A DNA stretch of 64,000 nucleotides. It comes from PALSA-660 sp963726435 (GTDB lineage: Bacteria > Actinomycetota > Coriobacteriia > Anaerosomatales > PALSA-660). Location of the stretch: contig CAVSCJ010000004.1 in the NCBI GenBank assembly GCA_963726435.1, forward strand, positions 1 to 64,000, given 5' to 3'. Below, piece by piece: positions 1-11,334 of the stretch; within the stretch, counting starts at the first letter, position 1, and every line of letters starts with the position of its first letter. The position numbers were made by a program, and so were the translations under genes. The notes below the pieces were generated by a model. That model was not told the origin of the DNA. It searched no databases and saw only the letters and a list, made by a program, of their open reading frames with translations.

Positions 1-736
1 AGCCAGGCGCGCCCGGACCTCTTCGACAAGGATCCCGTGGGCACCATCAAGGCCAACACGATGGGCGCTTTCCACACCCTGGACCTGGCGGTGGCGAAGG
101 GCGCGAAGGGCTACCTCTTCATCTCGTCGCGCGAGATCTACGGCCAGCCCGATCCGGGGCAGGAGCTGTTCGTGGAGTCCGATTGGGGCCGGGTCGACCC
201 TCTCGACGTGCGCTCCTGCTACTCCGAGGGGAAGCGCGCAGCCGAGACGATCTGCCGCTCCTACCAGCACCAGTACGGCGTCAATGCGAAGGTCGCCCGC
301 CTGTCGCACACCTACGGTCCGGGCATGCTGCCGACGGACACGCGAGTCCAGGCAGCGTTCCTCTCCGACCTTCTACACGGCGAGGACATCAGTGTTGAAG
401 AGCACTGGGACGCTCACGCGCACCTACACGTACGTCGCCGACGCCGCTTCGGCGCTCTACTGGATCCTGCTCAACGGCACCGAGATGGCCTACAACATCG
501 CCGACCAAGACAGCATGGTCTCGATCCGCGAGCTCGCCGGGGTATTCGCGTCGGCGGCCCCGGGTGCTGGGCTCCAGGTCGTGTTCGACATCTCCGAGCA
601 GCAGCGCCTCTCGGGCTGGAGCCCGGTGACGGCTGGCAATCTGGACGCGAGCAGGCTACGGGCGCTCGGGTGGAAGCCGCAGGTGGGCCTCGCCGAGGGC
701 GTGGGTCGCTGGGCGCAGTACGCCCGTAGCCGGTAG
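1..736 (+). pseudogene. NAD-dependent epimerase, 3' part, frameshifted duplicate
   Basis: Copy of the intact 350-aa gene at 23442-24494, cut by the window edge so that the Rossmann-fold N-terminus is missing. One extra C near 390 (GAGGACATC against GAGGACATA in the other arm) breaks the frame. Before it the YSEGK catalytic motif region reads correctly; after it the C-terminal part continues in another frame to a TAG stop. The break is probably a sequencing error in the fold-back copy. Confidence 0.9.
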
Positions 737-740
737 CGCA

Positions 741-2398
741 GTGGCGGCTCTACCTGCGCGTGGCGCCGGCGCTGCTGGCCGGGATCCCGATGCGAGCGTG
801 ATCGTCCCCGTCTACAACGGCGCCGACACGCTCGAGCGGGCTCTCGATTCCGTGGCGAATCAGACCATCGGACTGGCGAGCATCCAGGTGCTGGTCGTCG
901 ATGACGGTTCTACCGACGCGTCGCCCGCGATCCTCGACCGCATAGCGGCTGAGCGCCCGTCGTTCGAGGTGTTCCACCAGCCGAACTCCGGAGGGCCGGC
1001 GGCTCCGAGGAACTTCGCTCTCGCTCGTGTCCGCGCACGCTACATCTTCTTCCTCGACCAGGACGATTACCTCACGCCGGACGCGCTCGAAGCCATGGTG
1101 CGGATAGCGGACGAGAACGGGACCGATGTGGTCGTCGGCCGGATGAAGGGGGTCGGAGGCCGCAGCGTGGCCAGGGTGATGTTCGCCCGCACGGTGCCGC
1201 GCACCGACGTCTTCGCCTCGTCCGTCTACTGGACGCTGATCCCCTGCAAGCTGTTCCGGACGGAGATGGTCAGGTCCCTGGGCCTGCGGTTCGCCGAGGG
1301 TGTCAGGATGTACGAGGACCAGCCCTTCGTGGCCATGGCATACCTCAGAGGCGGTGGCGTCTCGATCTTGGCCGACAAGGACTACGTCTTCTGGGTGAGC
1401 CGGGATGACGGCTCCAACATCACCACGGAGAGGACTCTCTCTCAGACCGGTTGCTCGGGGCCGGCCGCATGTTCGACCTTGTCGCGGAGAACGTCCCTCG
1501 GGGTCCGAAGAGGGACGCGCTGATCCGGCGTCATTTCGAGATCGAGCTTCTGGGCTTCCTGTTCAACGGGTATCGGCTGGAGAAGGACCCGGCCGTGCGG
1601 GAGGCCGCATTCCAGCGTTTCCGCGAGATCGTTGCGGCCTACTACAGCCAGAGAATCGACGACGCGTTCCTTGCCCGGGGCCGTGTTCTTATGCGGCTCG
1701 TGTCAGAGGGTCGGCCGGAGAGGTTCGCCGCGTACCTGGACGCGCTTGCGGAGGCGCCTGACCCCGTTCCGGTGCTCGTTGAAGGCGATCGCGTGTTCCT
1801 GGTGCTGCCCTGGTTCCGCGACCCTGCGGAAGGGTTGACGGACGACCTCTTCGACGTGGCGTCGAAGCTAGGTGCCTTCTGCAGGATGGAGACCGTCGAG
1901 GTTAGTTCCGGTGGCATGCGTGTCCGCGCCGTCTGCCGGCTCGGCGAGTTGTCCGGCCACATCACGGACGTGAGCCTGGTCCTGCGGTCACGAACCGGAT
2001 CGGGAGAGGCGGCGTTCCCCCTCGCTTTCGAGTCCGTATCCGAGGAGGGCAACACTCACGTCGGAGTCGATGACATGGTCCCGGCCGGGGGGTTGCTCAC
2101 GGCCGCGAAGGGCGACATCCTCGATCTCTGGGTGCGGGTGGCGGCGGGGGGGGTGTGGCGGGAGCGCAGACTGGCCGAGTGCGCACCGGCGCCTTCGAAA
2201 CCACGGATCTTGCGCGGGCGGCGCGGGACCGGTGGGGCGGGCTATGGGATCCTCGCGACCACTCCAAAGGGCTATCTGACGCTCCGCGTGCTGGACCGCC
2301 TGGGACTGGTGGCGTACTTGCTGAGGCGCTACCGGCGCGCGGCGGCGAGAGCGGTGCGCCGCTGGCCCGGGCTGGCTCGTGCGGGCAGGCACTCGTGA
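741..2398 (+). pseudogene. Family 2 glycosyltransferase, frameshifted duplicate
   Basis: Copy of the intact 552-aa gene at 21779-23437. A one-base deletion near 1434 (GAGAGGACTC against GAGAGGATCTC) splits the catalytic N-terminal GT2 domain from the C-terminal part. The GTG start, VIVPVYNG motif and LDQDDYLTP metal-site motif are present. Its TGA stop overlaps the GTG start of the following glycosyltransferase by four bases. Confidence 0.92.
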
Positions 2399-3837
2399 GG
2401 GTCGCGGTGGTGCACGGGTACTTCCTGCACGACTCTGGAAGCGGCATCTACGTCCGCGAGCTGACCCGCGCTCTTGTGCGCCTCGGGCACGACGTCACGC
2501 TCGTATGCCAGGAGCCACAGCCCGAGCGTTGCGACTTCATCGATTCCGCGTACGTGCTCGATGGGGCCAACGAGTCGCTGACCCTCGTCCGCCAGGCTCC
2601 GCGCTCGATGGCCGGACGCTGCCGGATCGTCAGGCCCGACCTCCACGGCGAGTTGCTGGTCTACGTGGAGGGCTTCTTCCCGTCCTTCGAGCGAAGCAAG
2701 GTGCGCGCGTTCCAGAACGCACCCGCCGACATGCGGGAGCGCTATGTCTCGCGCAACGTTCGCGCGCTGCGGACTGTCTTCGACGAATGGGCTCCCGAGC
2801 TGGTTCTGGCCCAACACGTCATCATGCAGCCGTACGTCGTGAGCAAGGCCCTGGCGGGCCGCGCGCCCTACATCGTCACCGAGCACGGATCCGCGCTGAA
2901 CTTCAGTGTCCGGGCCAACGAGGACCTGGTACCGTTCGCCCTGGAGGGCCTTGCCGGTGCCGCGCGCATCGCCACCGTCTCGGAGGGCGCTCGCGACGAT
3001 CTTGTAGGGTGGGCGCTCGAACACGGCCTGCCGATAGGCGCGAAGACCGTCGCTATGCCGCCGGGGATCGATGCGGGTCTCTTCACCCCCGCCGCCGACC
3101 GCGAGTCCGCGCTGGCGGTCCTGCGTCAGCGCGTCAGCCTACCCGCCGGCTTCGCACTCGCCGTGGCCGACGATATCGTCGTGTACGCCGGCTCGCTGCG
3201 CCCCACGAAGGGCGTGCAGCATGCGGTCGCGGCGATGCCGCTCGTATCGCGATCACGCCGGAGGCCCGTCCGCCTGCTGATCGCGGGAGGTGGACCGGCG
3301 CGGGCGCCGCTTGACAGGCTGGCGACGCTGGTCGGCTGCGGTGACGCCGGTGCCGCGAGGCGGCTGGTCCACTCAGAGCCGCTGGTCCAGTCGCCACCCG
3401 AGTGGGGCGAGGTGGTGGGTGAGCTGCCTATGGCTTCCGGCGACACAAGCGCCGTCTTCCTCGGCCATCTGGAGCACGATCAACTGGCGGCGGTCCTTGC
3501 CGCCGCAGACGTGTGCGTCGTCCCGTCCGTCTTCCCGGAGGCGGCCGCTCTCGTCAACGCCGAGGGGCTTGCGGCTGGTGCCGTCCCGTTGGCCTCGTAC
3601 CACAGCGGGATGACGGCTCTGGACGACTTGCTGTCGCAGGCGCTGGACGACCCGGCCTTCGCGGGTCTGGTCCCCGGTCCCGATCTCACCGGAAGGCTGG
3701 CGGCCCTCGTGGCACACGTCCTCGACGCCTATCCCACCAAAGACGCGGACTTCCGCCGCGGGATGCACGAGTTGGCCCTGAAGTGGTACCCGAGCTGGGA
3801 GAAGACCGCGGAATCGTATGCAGCGATGAGCCGCTGA
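2395..3837 (+). CDS. Family 4 glycosyltransferase (intact copy)
   Basis: A 480-aa GT-B retaining glycosyltransferase, last gene of a surface-glycopolymer operon and probably cytoplasmic, moving a sugar from a nucleotide donor onto the growing chain. The N-terminal half (VAVVHGYFLHDSGSGIYV) is the acceptor-side Rossmann domain. The C-terminal half shows GSLRPTKGVQHAV, LLIAGGGPA and an E-x-x-x-x-x-x-x-E-like FPEAAALVNAEG motif, typical of the donor site. The GTG start overlaps the TGA of the upstream GT2 gene (GTGA), which implies translational coupling. This arm holds the unbroken copy; the one at 20339-21782 has an extra G near its start. Donor and acceptor cannot be deduced from sequence. 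Confidence 0.9.
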   Translation: MRVAVVHGYFLHDSGSGIYVRELTRALVRLGHDVTLVCQEPQPERCDFIDSAYVLDGANESLTLVRQAPRSMAGRCRIVRPDLHGELLVYVEGFFPSFERSKVRAFQNAPADMRERYVSRNVRALRTVFDEWAPELVLAQHVIMQPYVVSKALAGRAPYIVTEHGSALNFSVRANEDLVPFALEGLAGAARIATVSEGARDDLVGWALEHGLPIGAKTVAMPPGIDAGLFTPAADRESALAVLRQRVSLPAGFALAVADDIVVYAGSLRPTKGVQHAVAAMPLVSRSRRRPVRLLIAGGGPARAPLDRLATLVGCGDAGAARRLVHSEPLVQSPPEWGEVVGELPMASGDTSAVFLGHLEHDQLAAVLAAADVCVVPSVFPEAAALVNAEGLAAGAVPLASYHSGMTALDDLLSQALDDPAFAGLVPGPDLTGRLAALVAHVLDAYPTKDADFRRGMHELALKWYPSWEKTAESYAAMSR

Positions 3838-3890
3838 GCCCGGGCGGCGCACCACTCGGGCGCGGGCTCTCCCCGGAAGCGGATCCGCCG

Positions 3891-4502
3891 CTATGCCCCG
3901 GTCATCCCGAGAAGCAGCCTGATCGCCACGTGTGCCTCTTGAGCGGCGGCCACCATCACGCGCGATGCCAAGAGCGGCAGTCCGTCGCGCACGTCCGCTT
4001 CGAGGTCGCCAACGAGCCACGAGCACTCCCCGACGCACTGCGTCCGGATCTCGTTGGCTGACCCACATCCGGCCAGGCCCATCGCCCACACGAGCGGCGT
4101 GCCGGGGAGCAGGTCGGAGGCCGCGGCGACGATCGCCGCCTTGCCCTCGGCAGCGTCGACAGCCTCCAGAAGGACGTCTACTCCGGCGAAGAAGTGTGCG
4201 ATGTTGTCGCGGGTGATCGGCTCGGCGACCAGGGTGAGTTCGACGTCGGGTTCGATCCGCCTGAGCGTCTCGGAGAGCGCCTCGACCTTCAGACGACCGA
4301 GCTGGTCGCCGAAGTACAGCTGACGGTCGAGGTTGCCCTCCTCGACCCGGTCGAAGTCCGCTAGGACGAGGCGGCCCACGCCGCTGCGAACGAGCATCAT
4401 CGCGGCGTTGGAGCCCAGTCCGCCGAGTCCGACGATCCCGACGCACGACGTACCGAGCCGGGCGCGCACAGCGGCCTGATCGAGAAAGACCCCCTCGTCC
4501 AC
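3891..4502 (-). CDS. ThiF/MoeB/HesA-family adenylyltransferase (intact copy)
   Basis: A 203-aa E1-like enzyme that would adenylate the C-terminal Gly-Gly of a small ubiquitin-like sulfur carrier. The nucleotide-binding loop GIVGLGGLGSNAAMMLVRSG and the following LADFDRVEEGNLDRQLYF are classic for the family. At about 200 aa it matches the short ThiF-type proteins, without the rhodanese domain of long MoeB proteins. The GTG start lies 2 bases after the TAG of the adjacent carrier gene. Position next to that carrier and to aor suggests sulfur transfer for the tungstopterin cofactor rather than thiamine, but this is inference. The mirror copy at 19670-20285 carries several extra bases. Confidence 0.88.
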   Translation of the reverse strand: MDEGVFLDQAAVRARLGTSCVGIVGLGGLGSNAAMMLVRSGVGRLVLADFDRVEEGNLDRQLYFGDQLGRLKVEALSETLRRIEPDVELTLVAEPITRDNIAHFFAGVDVLLEAVDAAEGKAAIVAAASDLLPGTPLVWAMGLAGCGSANEIRTQCVGECSWLVGDLEADVRDGLPLLASRVMVAAAQEAHVAIRLLLGMTGA

Positions 4503-4504
4503 GG

Positions 4505-4747
4505 CTACCCCCCGGCGATCGGCGGGAATATGGCGACGCGGTCGCCTTCCGCGAGCACGAGATCGTCGGCCGCGTGGCGGCCGTTCACGAAAGTGATCCG
4601 CTGCTCGTCGGCGAGCCCGATCTCTGTGACGAGCCGGCCGATGGTCGTTCCGTCGGCGACGGAGTAGGCGCGAGGCCTCCTCCCGTAACCCGGGACCGGG
4701 TAGCGGGAGGAGAGCTTCGCGAACAGAGCGAGTTCGATGGTGGTCAT
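4505..4747 (-). CDS. MoaD/ThiS-like sulfur carrier
   Basis: An 80-aa beta-grasp protein ending in PPIAGG. The terminal Gly-Gly is the site that ThiF/MoeB-type enzymes adenylate and thiocarboxylate, after which the carrier donates sulfur to molybdopterin or thiazole. The sequence between (TIGRLVTEIGL, FVNGRHA, DDLVLAEGDRVAIFPP) fits MoaD well. It sits between aor and the ThiF-like gene with gaps of 9 and 2 bases, so the three are almost certainly one transcript. A role in making or sulfurating the W-bis-pterin cofactor of AOR is the simplest reading. The mirror copy at 19425-19667 is also intact. Confidence 0.9.
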   Translation of the reverse strand: MTTIELALFAKLSSRYPVPGYGRRPRAYSVADGTTIGRLVTEIGLADEQRITFVNGRHAADDLVLAEGDRVAIFPPIAGG

Positions 4748-4756
4748 GCCCGTCGG

Positions 4757-6529
4757 TCAGGCAATCCCCATGCCAGCCGCCGTCTCGGCGACGAAGTCGA
4801 AGACCGCGTCCAGCTCCGAGTCCGGCACCGCGAAGACGACGTTGTGCGGCGGCAGCTTCTCGGTGTACATGTAGGCGGGCAGCCGGTCGTCCGCTGCCGT
4901 GAAGCCGGCCTTGGCGTTGAACAGCCGCTCGTAGGTCAGGACCTTCTTGCCGAGCAGCATCAGCTCGTCGATGCTCCAGTCCTTGCCCGTGTGCGCGGTC
5001 GCCATCTCCGAGATGGCGTCGAGCGCCTCGGGCTTGTCGAGAACCGCGAACGCCACGAAGATGCAAAGGCCCATGGCGTCCAGCATGCCCGTCGCGATCT
5101 GCAGCCCCTGCGACAGGGCGGCCTGACCCGTCGGGAGCAGCGGATCGACACTGCCGCCCACCCCGAGGATGTTGGCGGTGACAGCGTAGCCGGCCGTGTG
5201 GTCTGCGCCCATCGTCGATGTCGCGTAGGTCACTCCCATGCCCTGGATCGGCCGAGGATCGTAGGCCGGCATCGCCTGATGCTTGACGACCGGGATGCGC
5301 GTGACACCGTACTTCTTGCCGACGGCTTCCGCGCCGTTGCCGAGAGCCGTTCCGAGCTCGCTGCCGGTACCGACCTCCATGAGTGCCTTGAGCGCACCCG
5401 CCGCGTCGCCGAAGGCGAGCGCTCCCGAGTCCATGTACACGGCCAAGGCAGCGCCCGTCTCGATCGTGTCGATGCCCATGTCGCCACACGCGCGGTCGAG
5501 CTCGGCGACCTCGTCGAGGTCCCCGATCCCGCAGTCGGCGCCGAGCGACCAGACCGACTCGTACTCTATGCCCTTGGTCTTGTAGTGGCCGTCCTTGTCG
5601 AACCAGTAGCGCGAGCACTGGATGACGCAGCCGGTGTGGCACCCGTGCTTGACGTTGCCGCCGCGCTCCAGCGTGACCTCACGCATGTTCTCGCCGGAGA
5701 GCGCCTCCGCGAACTCGAAGCTGCCCGCGGAGAAGTTGCGCGTCGGGTAGCCGCCTGCCTCGTTGATGATGTTCGTGAGCACTTGGGTGCCGTATGTGGG
5801 AAGGCCCTGACCCGTGACCGGATGCTCGTTGAGCGCCGTCGTGAACTTGCGTGTGGCCGCGACGAATGCTTCCTTGTCGGCGTGCTCGGCGCCGGGCAGG
5901 CCCTTGTCGGAGGCGATGACTGCCTTCAGACCCTTGCTTGCCATGACTGCGCCGAGACCGCCTCGCCCGGCGTGCCGGTTCGGGTAGCCCTTGGGGTCGC
6001 TGACGGCCACGGTGGCCGAAGCCAGCAGCGCCTCGCCGACCGGTCCGATGGTCGCGGTGGCGTACCGGTCACCCTCGGGACGCGTCGCTTTGATCTTGTC
6101 CGCGAGGGCGTAGTTGCCGAGTCCCTTCCACGCGTCGGTGCGCTCCAGCTTCGCCGAACCGTCGGCCTCGAGCACGAGCGAGTAGAGGCCCTCGGCGGCG
6201 GCGTTCTCGACGATGATGCCCGCAAGGCCGAGGCGCGCGAGCGTGTGCGCGAGCTGGCCGCCGACGTTGGCTTCCTTGATGCCGCCGGTCAGGGGGCTCT
6301 TCGCGCCGATGGAGAGGCGGCCGCCGTTGGGGGCGGTCGTCCCTCCAAGGAGGCCGGGAGCGAAGATGAGCTTGTTGGCTGGGCCGAGCGGATCCGCGTC
6401 CGCGGGAACCTCTTCGAATATGACCGCGGAGGTGAGTGCGCGTCCGCCGTAGTCGGTCCACCTCTCGGGCAGGGGCTCCCTCTTGGCCTCGAGAGTGGCC
6501 ATGTCGACTCGCAGGATGTCTCTCTTCAC
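4757..6529 (-). CDS. aor: Tungsten-dependent aldehyde:ferredoxin oxidoreductase (intact copy)
   Basis: A 590-aa member of the AOR family, which oxidises aldehydes to carboxylates (or the reverse) with ferredoxin or a partner electron carrier, using a tungsten bis-pyranopterin and one [4Fe-4S] cluster. The N-terminal domain has the family hallmark WTDYGGRALTSAVIFEE followed by IFAPGLLGG and GGRLSIGAKSPLTGGIKEAN. A cysteine cluster CHTGCVIQC (Cys297, 301, 305) with downstream GADCG fits the cluster site, although the first spacing is Cx3C where Pyrococcus AOR has Cx2C. The GTG start at 6529 is chosen for its SD-like GAGAGGAAGG and the family N-terminus KRDILRVDM. This is the unbroken copy; the right-arm copy has an extra G near its end. 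Confidence 0.93.
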   Translation of the reverse strand: MKRDILRVDMATLEAKREPLPERWTDYGGRALTSAVIFEEVPADADPLGPANKLIFAPGLLGGTTAPNGGRLSIGAKSPLTGGIKEANVGGQLAHTLARLGLAGIIVENAAAEGLYSLVLEADGSAKLERTDAWKGLGNYALADKIKATRPEGDRYATATIGPVGEALLASATVAVSDPKGYPNRHAGRGGLGAVMASKGLKAVIASDKGLPGAEHADKEAFVAATRKFTTALNEHPVTGQGLPTYGTQVLTNIINEAGGYPTRNFSAGSFEFAEALSGENMREVTLERGGNVKHGCHTGCVIQCSRYWFDKDGHYKTKGIEYESVWSLGADCGIGDLDEVAELDRACGDMGIDTIETGAALAVYMDSGALAFGDAAGALKALMEVGTGSELGTALGNGAEAVGKKYGVTRIPVVKHQAMPAYDPRPIQGMGVTYATSTMGADHTAGYAVTANILGVGGSVDPLLPTGQAALSQGLQIATGMLDAMGLCIFVAFAVLDKPEALDAISEMATAHTGKDWSIDELMLLGKKVLTYERLFNAKAGFTAADDRLPAYMYTEKLPPHNVVFAVPDSELDAVFDFVAETAAGMGIA

Positions 6530-6687
6530 GTCGGGTCCTTCCTCTCGTAGCCGAACAGGGGCGAAGCACGTCACAGACTCAGGGCGTCCTGACTATGTTC
6601 CCCGTCGCGCGGCTTCCTGCTCAGCCCGCGGGAAGATGCGCTACGTGCCATCGCCGAGGGTACGCTGGGTACGGAGGTCAATGCGGG

Positions 6688-7002
6688 ATGGGCGGCGACG
6701 CCGAGCGCGGGATGGTCACGGTCCGGACGTTCGGCGTGCTGAGGGAGGCGCGCCGCGGGCAGGGCCTGCCCCCTCGACCGCCGACGTTGAGGTGCCCGCA
6801 ACAGGGCGTCCCTGCCGCGGCGGATCGCACGGGACCTCGGTCTGCCGGTCGCCAGCATCGAGGGCGTCTTCTGCAACCACTCGATCCACCCGCTGACACA
6901 GATGGTGTATCCGGGACTCGGTCGGCTTTCGTGCCGCACGGCACCCCTGGGCTGCACCGCTTCTTCCTCGGCTATGCAACGCCGGGCACGGGGAGTGAGT
7001 GA
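6688..7002 (+). pseudogene. MoaD/ThiS-like gene, degenerate duplicate
   Basis: Mirror of 17173-17483. The start region (GGAGGT, 11 bases before ATG, then MGGDAERG) and the end (FVPHGTPG, HRFFLG) are recognisable, but several indels break the middle and alter the last residues. It diverges from the aor gene on its other side. Confidence 0.75.
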
Positions 7003-7025
7003 CCAGGCGCGCGACGGGGCGGGAC

Positions 7026-9518
7026 CTACGCTCCGCCTGCATGACCGCCGCGACCATCTCGTCACTGACGAGTCGTCGCGCCGCCTCGTAGCCAGCCCAC
7101 GGATTGCTTCGAAGCGCGGCTAGCCGCCGGGGACCGAGACGACGGCTCGAAGGCCGAAGGGTCGAGGCCCGACAGGGGCGTTCCAGAGACCGGCACGCTC
7201 ACGCGCGCGCCCGGGCGGGCGCGCGTGCAGAATGCGCAGAGGCCGTGGCCCGTGCGCGTTGCGCAGGTAGTCGATGAAGACCCGGCCGGGGCGCTTGTCC
7301 TTCGCCATCAACGCGGTGAAGAGGTCGGGACGTCGCACCGCGAGCAGCCTGACGAAAGCGTGCGCGAAGGCGCGCACCTCGTCGTAGGTCCCTCGCGGCG
7401 CGATCGGGGTAACGGACGCGCAGCTCGTGGCCCCCGGGTGGTCTTCACGAATCCCGTGAGACCGATCGCGCCCAGTGCCTGCCGCACCGTTCGGGGCCGC
7501 GGCGACCTCCGGGAAGGAGACGTCGCGCCGGGGTCGAGGTCGAAGATGATGCGGTCGGGTCGCCGGGTCGCTCGCGAGCGAGTTCCACGTATGGATCTCC
7601 ACGTGCCAGCTGCGCGAGCGACAGCAGCCCGGCTTCGTCGTCTACGTAGGAGTAGACGGCGGGGCCGTCACGGTCCTCGATGGTTACCGCCTTCAGCGCG
7701 GCGGGCCACCCGCGGGCCTCGGGGTGTTTCTGGTAGAAGCAGGTGCACTGTCCATGCGGGCATCGCACCAGCGTGAGCGGGCGTCCCGCGAGATGCGGCA
7801 GACCGCCAGCATCGTAGTAGCGCGCCGTAGTCCCGGACGCCGGCGGGCTCGAGGCGTCTAGCGGGGTTGGTGATCGTGACGCCGCCGACCTCGATCGGAG
7901 GGGGTCGTCGCCCGGCGTGGCGCCTGTCTCTCGGGCCAGCCGGCGTTCCAGTGTCGGGTGCGGCGATTCGCGCACGACGGCCACGGGGCCGATGTCGTCC
8001 CGCACGCCCTGGAACGAGGGCTGGCGGACGACGGCGTCGCGAGTCCACTCCCGGAACGCCACCTCGACGCTCCTCGGCTGCACCCAATGCACGTGCGCGG
8101 CGCGAGGCGGGTCCACGAAGGGCGGAGCATCGGCGGCCAGTTCCGAGTGCTTCGCTCAGGTCGGCAAGCACCCGTTCGGTGAAGCCCGTGCCGACTCGTC
8201 CCGCGTAGCTCCTGAACGATGCACGCCCAGAAACAGCGCTCCGAACGAGGGGCGCGATCCGACGCACCCAGTCCAGCCGCCCACCACGAAGGCGCGCGAG
8301 GCACTTGACCTTGACCCGGCTCCCGCGCGTGCGGCCGGGACCCACTGCGGGTCGCCGCGCTTGCCTATCGAGCCCTCGAGCAGGAAGCTTGAGCATCCGC
8401 GTGGTACTCGGGGCCCTCGCCGACGTAGTGCTCGACGGCGACGAGCGGCCCCTGTGCGGGTGCGTGGGCCAGCAGCGACGCGAGAAGATCCCGACGCGCA
8501 GCAGGAGTCGCGCGCAGGTCGTAGCCGTCCAGGTAGAGGAGGTCGAACACCTCGTAGCGGACGCGCTCCGGACGGGCGCCGGCGAGGCTTCCTGCAGCAA
8601 GCCGAAGTCCGACCGTCCTTCGGCGTCGAACACACCCCGCTTCTCCGTCGAGCAGGGCGGAGAGGCCGGTAGCGCCTCGACCGCGCGGGCGATCGAGGGG
8701 AACCGTTCGGTCGGCGCCGCCTCGCGTGCGCACGGTCGCGCGCCCGTCCCGGAGCACGACGTGCAGCCGGTAGCCGTCGAACTTCACCTCGTGGACCACG
8801 CAGCCCGTCGGGGCCCGGTCGGCCAGAGCGGCCAACTGGAAGGGGGCATCGATGGGACAGCTGGAGACGACCCCCGGCTCCTCGCGAGGCTCGCGGAACG
8901 GCCGGGCTGAGGAGAACGTTGGCCTCCGCTCGCGATCGATCCGCGGGCGGGTCGGCTCCGGCCGCAGCGATCTGCTCCATCGTCCTCCGTGGCGGCCGAG
9001 TCCGGCAACGCCGCGAGCACGTCGTAGTCGGCGCGCGGCCGCGCGGTACCTCGTCGCGTTCCTTGATGAGCAGCCAGTTCTCGCGCTTGTCACCAGGGCG
9101 CGGCTTCATGCGGACTAGGACCCACGGCCGTGGAGCTTGGTCCCGTCCAGCACGAGCTTGAAGTCGCCCTTGGCCACGCCGCCGCCGCGTCGCCGACCGG
9201 ATTCTCGAAATTCCCTCGGTCCCAGATCATCACGGTGCCCGCGCGCTGTCGCCTTGGGACGTCCCTTTGACCGTACTCGAGCGGGTGGTCCTCGACGTGA
9301 ACGGCAAGACGCTCGTCGTGCGTGTCGAGCTGGTAGCCCTTCGCACGGCCCACGGCGCACGCGTACATGCTGCCATCAGGCGGCAGGTCGTAGTGGAGCG
9401 CGCGCGACGCGTGCTTGTGGACAACGAAGGTCTCCCCGCGGAAACTGGCGCTTCGCCTCCGGCAAGTTCGGGCGTCGCGGTGAAGTCGGCTCCTGCGGCG
9501 GTACTCTTCCAGTGGCAT
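7026..9518 (-). pseudogene. ligD: ligD, heavily frameshifted duplicate
   Basis: Mirror of 14580-17148. Fragments of all three domains can be read in changing frames: HKHASRALHYDL of the phosphoesterase, KFDGYRLHVVL of the ligase and the end-polymerase region, but there are more than half a dozen indels. It is not a usable gene model; use the right arm. At the place where the right arm is broken (~15470) this copy retains ALLDGE-like sequence and helps to repair it. Confidence 0.9.
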
Positions 9519-9528
9519 GCGTCATCCC

Positions 9529-10343
9529 TCAGGCGCGGGCGCGCTTCGCCTCGTCAAGGGACTTCTTCAGCAGCGACACGATGTCGACCACCTCGCCTCG
9601 GGCCCTCCGGCGCGCCTGCAGGGACGAGGCGCCGCCGGAGGGGCTCCAGCGGCCTTGCGCCGGATGCACGCCATCAGATCGTCGTGGTTAGGTATCGCGG
9701 TACTCGGCGCAGCAGGGTCGAAGGGCTTCGAGATGGTCGCGACGAATCGAGCCAGCGGACAACTCGGCTTTCGTGACCCCGCCGCCTTCATCGCGCTGCC
9801 CCCGCTCGCCGGCAGGTTGAGCCTCGGCGACGTCGCGAAGCTCGTAGGGGTACCTCAGCACTTCGAGCGCGAGCAGGTCGCCGTCGGGCACGATGGCGGC
9901 CAAGTGTGGCGGGTGCGGATGACGATCTTGGCGAGCGCCACTCTCTTCGCGGTCTTCAGGGCCTCGCGCAGCAGCAGGTACGCCTTGCGGGCCCGCCTTC
10001 TCCGGCTCCAGCAGGACGGGGTGTCGAACAGGCCCAGGGTGGATCTCGTCCGCACACACGGCCGCGAGCACGTCGATCGTCTGGGTCGCTTCGACGTTGG
10101 CGCGCAGATCGTCCTCGGTCACCAGCACGCCAAGCTCCTCCTCGTCGACCTCGAATCCCTTGACCACGTGCTCCCAAGCGACCTCCTTGCCGGTCGTCTC
10201 GTTCACCCGTTTGTTGTGGATCGGCGCGAGGCTGCTCGTCGACGAGACGAGTGCGGCTCCTCCGCGTGCCTGCAGGGCGGGAAGCAGAGTCACCGGGATC
10301 GTGACGAGCCCGAACGAGATGCGCTCCAGATTGCGTGTGGCAT
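9529..10343 (-). pseudogene. ku: ku, frameshifted duplicate
   Basis: Mirror of the intact gene at 13749-14567. The ATG, RISFGLVTIPVTLLP and HNKRVNETTGKEVAWEHV are readable, but several indels interrupt the frame. The ku-ligD order and short spacing are kept. Confidence 0.9.
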
Positions 10344-10457
10344 GGTTGCGCTCCGATCGACGAGACGCGCCCGACGCGCCGCTGCACGGAAGGTTCATAC
10401 CCCCTGCGGCGGGGCGTTGAGGCGATGGGGGGCGGGGGGTCGCTGCGGAAGGGCGTC

Positions 10458-11142
10458 CTACCCCTCGGCGATTACCGCGCGCGCTACAAGGACCGCAGCG
10501 ATGGAGAAGCAGCAGCAGGCTCTGGGCGCCCATCACGAGCTTCGCACGCTTCGTGTAGGGCATCGCGTCGACCGGCGAGAACGCAGTGCCGTTCTTGGCG
10601 ATCGCGAGGTACAGGTAGTCGCGGAAGGAGGGTTGCCAGCCGACCGGGCGATCTTGTCCTGATCGGCCTGCTGCTGCGGGAAGACCAGGTCTGGGAACTC
10701 GCGACGGCGCTGGAGCCGCGCCCTCGGGCCGCCGCCGTCCAGCTCCCAGTAGACGAGCGCGAAGATGAGCGTGTTCACGTCCACAGCGTCACTCCGCTGG
10801 TGAGCAGCCCATCGGGCTGAGCGAAGAGCCGAAGAAGACGCCGCGCGCGAGCAGACGAAGCTGCCGGCGTTCGCGACGACGAGGACCCCCGGCGAACCGA
10901 TCGAGATCGCTCTTTCGAACCTGCCCGGCTTCGCCGGTGAGATATAGAAGCCGATCGAGGCGACCAGAAGAACTGCAGCCGCGCCGGGAAGGAGCCCACT
11001 CCGGCTGCGCTAAGGCTGTTCGCGAGGCGCGCCTGGCCGACTATGATGACGATCGCTGCGGCGGGAACGCAGGTCAACGCGATTCCGCGCCCAGAAGGGT
11101 ACGGCGCCAATTCGCGCCCGGCGACGGGTGTTTCTCGTCCAA
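10458..11142 (-). pseudogene. DUF1345 membrane protein, frameshifted duplicate
   Basis: Mirror of 12945-13631. The TTG start context with GGAGGT and pieces such as NGTAFSP and MPYTKRAKL are visible in different frames. Several bases are missing in the transmembrane part. Confidence 0.85.
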
Positions 11143-11334
11143 GGGGACCTCCGGGAGTGCCCGAACACGCGGGCGGACTCCCGCCCGAGATGTAGATACC
11201 CCTACGTCGCCGCGCCACCGGCGGTGCGGCGCTTCGCAGCGACCGCTTCAGGGCAACTACTGCAGGCGGGCAACCCGTGTGCACGTGGCAAGGCGTTGGT
11301 GGGCCGGCAGATGGAACCTGAAGAAGGAGATCCG

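Noticed and set aside
4574..6550. Long open frame on the plus strand opposite aor (also its mirror near 17621-19435)
   Set aside because: It is a GC-bias shadow of the aor codons; the product is rich in Arg, Asp and Val, has no known motif, and the sense strand carries a clear enzyme.
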